From Actinacidiphila bryophytorum (GTDB taxonomy: Bacteria > Actinomycetota > Actinomycetes > Streptomycetales > Streptomycetaceae): a stretch of 64,000 nt of DNA. Location: contig NZ_JAFFIX010000018.1 in NCBI RefSeq assembly GCF_016916835.1, positions 62,001 to 126,000 on the forward strand, written 5' to 3'. The notes under the pieces are model-generated. The model did no database searches. It saw only the letters and a list, made by a program, of their open reading frames with translations, and was not told where the DNA came from. The translations under genes and the position numbers were made by a program. Shown here in pieces: positions 60,961 through 64,000 of this stretch. Every line of letters starts with the position of its first letter. Position 1 is the first letter of the stretch.

Positions 60961-61323
60961 ATGGCTGGTCTCGTCCGTAAGAGCCTGGATACGCCCGAAG
61001 ACGTCCGCCCGTTCGAAGAGAACATGGGCGACGTCGCACTCGTCAACCTCGACGCGGGGCCGATCGGCAGGGCGACGTTCAAGCCCGGGTGGCAGTGGTC
61101 CAAGCACGTCAAGCCGATCGCCCAGACCGACAGCTGCCAGGCCGCCCACATGGGCTACTTCATGTCGGGCCGCATGAAGGTCGTCATGGACGACGGCGAG
61201 GAAGAGGAGTACGGCCCAGGAGACTTCGGCGTCATCCCCCCGGGCCACGACGCCTGGGTCCTCGGCGACGAGCCCTGCGTCGTCATCGACTGGCAGGGCT
61301 TCGCGGACTACGCCAAGCGCTAG
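60961..61323 (+). CDS. Cupin-domain protein
   Basis: A 120-residue single-cupin protein. Strands around GRATFKPGWQWSKHVKPIAQ (His of motif 1), CQAAHMGYFMSGRMKVVMDD and YGPGDFGVIPPGHDAWVLGD (motif 2 with His) fit a small beta-barrel that binds a metal. No partner gene hints at the substrate. Confidence 0.85.
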   Translation: MAGLVRKSLDTPEDVRPFEENMGDVALVNLDAGPIGRATFKPGWQWSKHVKPIAQTDSCQAAHMGYFMSGRMKVVMDDGEEEEYGPGDFGVIPPGHDAWVLGDEPCVVIDWQGFADYAKR

Positions 61324-61399
61324 AGCAGTCGAGCGGCTGGACACGGGGTGGCAAAGCCCGTCCAGGGGCAGACCCATCGATGCGGCTACGATCCACGGC

Positions 61400-61807
61400 A
61401 TGGGGCGCAACGGGTGGAGAGCGCTGATAGGCGCGGCAGGTGCGAGCGCTTTGTGCTGGGGAGTCGCCGGGGCGGTGCACCTGGGGTTGGTACATCACAA
61501 CAACGGTGTTCGGCACCGCGGTAGTTGGAGCCTCCCCGAAGGTGGCGGACTCTACGAGTTCGCGTTCATGGCCGGAGCCGTCGTGACGCTGTACTCCGTT
61601 CCCGGGCTCCTTCGTCACAAGGAGTGGCGGCTGACACTGAGCCTGACTCTCGGAACCGTGGTGGGCGCGGTTTCGGTACTCGTTCTGGGGCAGGAACCGC
61701 GGTATTGGGTCGCTGCGGCGATCATGGTCGCGGTCGGGGTCGCGGCACCCCTGGCGAGCCGGTGGTGGGGACACCGACAGTTGGCAGAGGCGAGGGCGCG
61801 GGCCTGA
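61400..61807 (+). CDS. Hypothetical membrane protein
   Basis: A 135-residue protein with four hydrophobic segments near residues 8-28, 52-68, 77-95 and 103-120, and a polar loop with HHNNGVRHRGSWSLPEGGG after the first. No family recognised. A long hairpin follows the stop. Confidence 0.7.
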   Translation: MGRNGWRALIGAAGASALCWGVAGAVHLGLVHHNNGVRHRGSWSLPEGGGLYEFAFMAGAVVTLYSVPGLLRHKEWRLTLSLTLGTVVGAVSVLVLGQEPRYWVAAAIMVAVGVAAPLASRWWGHRQLAEARARA

Positions 61808-61820
61808 AGCAGAAAAGGGC

Positions 61821-61851
61821 GTGCCCCCTCCCCCGGGAGGGGAGGGGGCAC
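61821..61851. terminator. Bidirectional hairpin terminator before gpmA end
   Basis: GTGCCCCCTCCCC at 61821-61833 pairs with GGGGAGGGGGCAC ending at 61851. It sits between convergent genes. Confidence 0.75.
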
Positions 61852-61869
61852 ACGGGCAGAGCGGAAGTA

Positions 61870-62628
61870 CTACTTCTTGCCCTGGTTCTTGACCGCCTCG
61901 ATCGCCGCCGCCGCCGCGTCGGGGTCGAGGTAGTGGCCACCCGGGGTCAGGGGGCGGAAGGAAGAGTCGAGGTCGTAGGTGAGGGGGATGCCTGTGGGGA
62001 TGTTGAGGGACGCGATGTCCGCGTCGGAGATGCCGTCGAGGTGCTTGACCAGGGCGCGCAGGGAGTTGCCGTGGGCGGCGACCAGGACGGTGCGGCCGGT
62101 CAGGAGGTCGGGGACGATCGCGTCGTACCAGTACGGGAGCATCCGGGCGACGACGTCCTTGAGGCACTCGGTGCGGGGGCGCAGCTCCGGGGGGATCGTG
62201 GCGTAGCGCGGGTCGTCGCTCTGGGAGAACTCGGCGCCGTCCTCAAGGGGGGGCGGCGGGGTGTCGTAGGAGCGGCGCCAGAGCATGAACTGCTCCTCGC
62301 CGAACTCGGCGAGGGTCTGCGCCTTGTCCTTGCCCTGCAGGGCGCCGTAGTGGCGCTCGTTGAGGCGCCAGCTGCGGTGGACCGGGATCCAGTGGCGGTC
62401 GGCGGCCTCCAGTGCGAGCTGCGCGGTGCGGATCGCGCGCTTCTGCAGTGAGGTGTGCACCACGTCGGGGAGCAGTCCGGCGTCCTTGAGCAGCTCGCCG
62501 CCGCGGACGGCCTCCTTCTCGCCCTTGTCGTTGAGATTCACGTCCACCCAGCCGGTGAACAGGTTCTTCGCGTTCCACTCGCTCTCACCGTGGCGGAGCA
62601 GGATCAGCTTGTACGCAGCAGCAGCCAT
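61870..62628 (-). CDS. gpmA: 2,3-bisphosphoglycerate-dependent phosphoglycerate mutase
   Basis: A 252-residue glycolytic enzyme interconverting 3- and 2-phosphoglycerate. LILLRHGESEWNAKNLFTGW carries the phosphorylated His, followed by TSLQKRAIRTAQLAL, RLNERHYGALQGKDK and LVAAHGNSLRALVKHLDGIS with the second catalytic His. ATG 62628 is chosen; earlier in-frame starts lie in non-coding sequence. It lies near the pho block, as usual in streptomycetes. Confidence 0.96.
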   Translation of the reverse strand: MAAAAYKLILLRHGESEWNAKNLFTGWVDVNLNDKGEKEAVRGGELLKDAGLLPDVVHTSLQKRAIRTAQLALEAADRHWIPVHRSWRLNERHYGALQGKDKAQTLAEFGEEQFMLWRRSYDTPPPPLEDGAEFSQSDDPRYATIPPELRPRTECLKDVVARMLPYWYDAIVPDLLTGRTVLVAAHGNSLRALVKHLDGISDADIASLNIPTGIPLTYDLDSSFRPLTPGGHYLDPDAAAAAIEAVKNQGKK

Positions 62629-62725
62629 GTCCCTGAGCCTAATCGAAACACCGTGGCACCTCGCGACCGGCCTCTGTAACATGCGCTGAGCACAAGTGCC
62701 TCTTACCAGAGACCAGGGGGAGCCC

Positions 62726-63991
62726 GTGGCGGCCATCAGCCGAGCGGTACGCGAGACGACCGGCGGCCTGCCGCGCCAGTTCTGGTGGCTGTGGACGAGC
62801 ACCCTGGTCAACCGGCTCGGCGGCTTCGTCGTGACCTTCCTGGCGCTCTACCTCACCGTGCAGCGCGGCTACTCGGCCGCGTACGCCGGTCTGGTCGCCG
62901 CGCTGTTCGGGCTGGGCGGGGCCGCGGGAGCGGTGCTGGGCGGGGTGCTGGCCGACCGGGTCGGGCGGCGTTCGACGCTGCTGGCCGCACAGCTCGGCGC
63001 GGCGGTGACCACCGCCGTCCTCGGCTTCGTCACCGACCCGGTCAGCATCGCGGCGGTGGCCACCCTGGTCGGCCTGACCGGCAACGCCTCCCGGCCGGCG
63101 CTGTCGGCGATGATCGCCGACCTGGTGCCGGCCGCGGACCGGGTCCGCGCCTTCTCCCTCAACTACTGGGCGATCAACATCGGCTTCGGCGTCTCCGCCG
63201 CGGCGGCCGGCTTCATCGCCGCCGAGGGCTACCTGTGGCTCTTCCTCGGTGACGCCTTCACCACCGCGCTGTGCGCGCTCCTGGTCTACGTCAAGGCCGC
63301 CGAGACGCTGCCCGCACAACGCAGCGGAGCCAAAAGCAAGGCCGCAGGCAAGACAAGTGGCGGCACGCTGCTCGACGTCGTACGGGACCGGCGCTTCATG
63401 GCCCTGGCCGGCCTGACCTTCCTCTTCGCCACCGTCATGCAGCAGGCCAGCTCCACGCTCGCGGTCGACATGGGGCAGCACGGGCTGAGCGCCCGGCAGT
63501 TCGGCCTGGTCGCGGCGGTGAACGGCGTGGTGATCGTGGTGCTGCAGATGCCGGTCACGCGCGCCCTGCGCAGCCGCGGCAGCGGCGTCCTGCTCGCGAC
63601 CGGCTCGGTGGTGCTGGCCTGGGGCATCGGGCTGACCGTCTTCGCGACGTCGGTGGCCGTCTACGCGCTGACCGTCGTGATCTGGACGCTGGGCGAGATC
63701 GTGCACGCGCCCGCCTCGATGTCGGTGGTCGCCGACATGGCCCCGCCGCACGCCCGCGGGCGCTACCAGGGGATGTTCACGCTGGCCTGGTCGGCGGCGG
63801 CCTTCGCGGGGCCGCTGGCCGGCGGCCTGACGCTGCAGTACCTGGGCCGCAACACCGTCTGGCTGGGGTGTGCGGCCCTCGGCACGCTGGCCGGCGCCGG
63901 CTACTACCTGCTGCTGCGCCCGCGTACGGCGACGCACCGGCCGGCGGCCCCGGTGGACGCGGGAACGGGGCGCGACCTGCCGGTCGGCTGA
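62726..63991 (+). CDS. MFS multidrug-type transporter
   Basis: A 421-residue transporter with 12 membrane segments. LADRVGRRSTLL between segments two and three is the MFS loop motif, and LTGNASRPALSAMIADLVP recalls DHA1-type drug exporters. A polar loop between segments six and seven (AQRSGAKSKAAGKTSGG) is typical. GTG 62726 follows GGGGGAG. The substrate is unknown. It is divergent from gpmA. Confidence 0.87.
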   Translation: MAAISRAVRETTGGLPRQFWWLWTSTLVNRLGGFVVTFLALYLTVQRGYSAAYAGLVAALFGLGGAAGAVLGGVLADRVGRRSTLLAAQLGAAVTTAVLGFVTDPVSIAAVATLVGLTGNASRPALSAMIADLVPAADRVRAFSLNYWAINIGFGVSAAAAGFIAAEGYLWLFLGDAFTTALCALLVYVKAAETLPAQRSGAKSKAAGKTSGGTLLDVVRDRRFMALAGLTFLFATVMQQASSTLAVDMGQHGLSARQFGLVAAVNGVVIVVLQMPVTRALRSRGSGVLLATGSVVLAWGIGLTVFATSVAVYALTVVIWTLGEIVHAPASMSVVADMAPPHARGRYQGMFTLAWSAAAFAGPLAGGLTLQYLGRNTVWLGCAALGTLAGAGYYLLLRPRTATHRPAAPVDAGTGRDLPVG

Positions 63992-64000
63992 CGTCAGTCG

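Overview
This window is chromosomal DNA from a high-GC actinomycete, most likely Streptomyces or a close relative. The evidence is the very GC-rich third codon positions, frequent GTG starts, LuxR-type two-component pairs, a CU044_5270-type protein behind an ECF sigma factor, a TTA leucine codon in a mobile gene, and a conserved core block (msiK, rlmB, cysS, ispF-ispD, carD, phoP-phoR, phoU, gpmA) in the order known from streptomycete chromosomes. Everything here was read by eye from sequence; no database search was run.

Layout. 1-26 kb is variable chromosome: a broken SpoIIE-type phosphatase; a three-gene MauE / Tat protein / cysteine-rich operon; an MBL-fold hydrolase divergent from a CGNR zinc-finger regulator; a DrrAB-like ABC exporter with a DUF4097 protein and a HicB-like ribbon-helix-helix regulator whose upstream region is packed with operator-like repeats; an adenylate-kinase-like protein without a P-loop; a CocE-type hydrolase; a three-domain ketopantoate reductase / DUF6817-like / VOC fusion; two LuxR-type two-component systems; and an ECF sigma factor with its overlapping partner. 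26.5-41.1 kb is an integrative island at tRNA-Thr(TGU). The intact tRNA is at the right end, and copies of its 3' half lie at 27.3 and 36.5 kb. The inner 4.5 kb keeps a tyrosine integrase, an excisionase-like gene and a HigBA-like toxin-antitoxin pair. The outer 9 kb carries a fatty acid desaturase, a PP2C phosphatase, an N5-(carboxyethyl)ornithine synthase-like enzyme, three copies (all damaged) of a DUF5994-like gene, an IS110-family remnant, and an IS5-family element with a passenger gene. 41.1-64 kb is conserved core: MsiK, a sugar nucleotidyltransferase, a DoxX-type membrane protein, RlmB, CysS, IspF/IspD, CarD, PhoP/PhoR, PhoU, an ABC transporter with its own two-component system, GpmA and an MFS transporter.

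How the genes fit together. Several units look translationally coupled by 4-nt overlaps: the DrrAB-like pair, two histidine kinase/response regulator pairs, and phoR-phoP. phoR-phoP and phoU diverge from a region with a PHO-box-like repeat, as expected for phosphate control. The island shows serial decay, with several genes broken by frameshifts, internal deletions or insertions. The items most worth a second look are the tRNA-Thr island, the IS5-family element carrying a non-transposase gene, the KPR/DUF6817/VOC fusion, the kinase without a P-loop, the MauE/cysteine-rich operon, and an ispD gene that appears to start at CTG.
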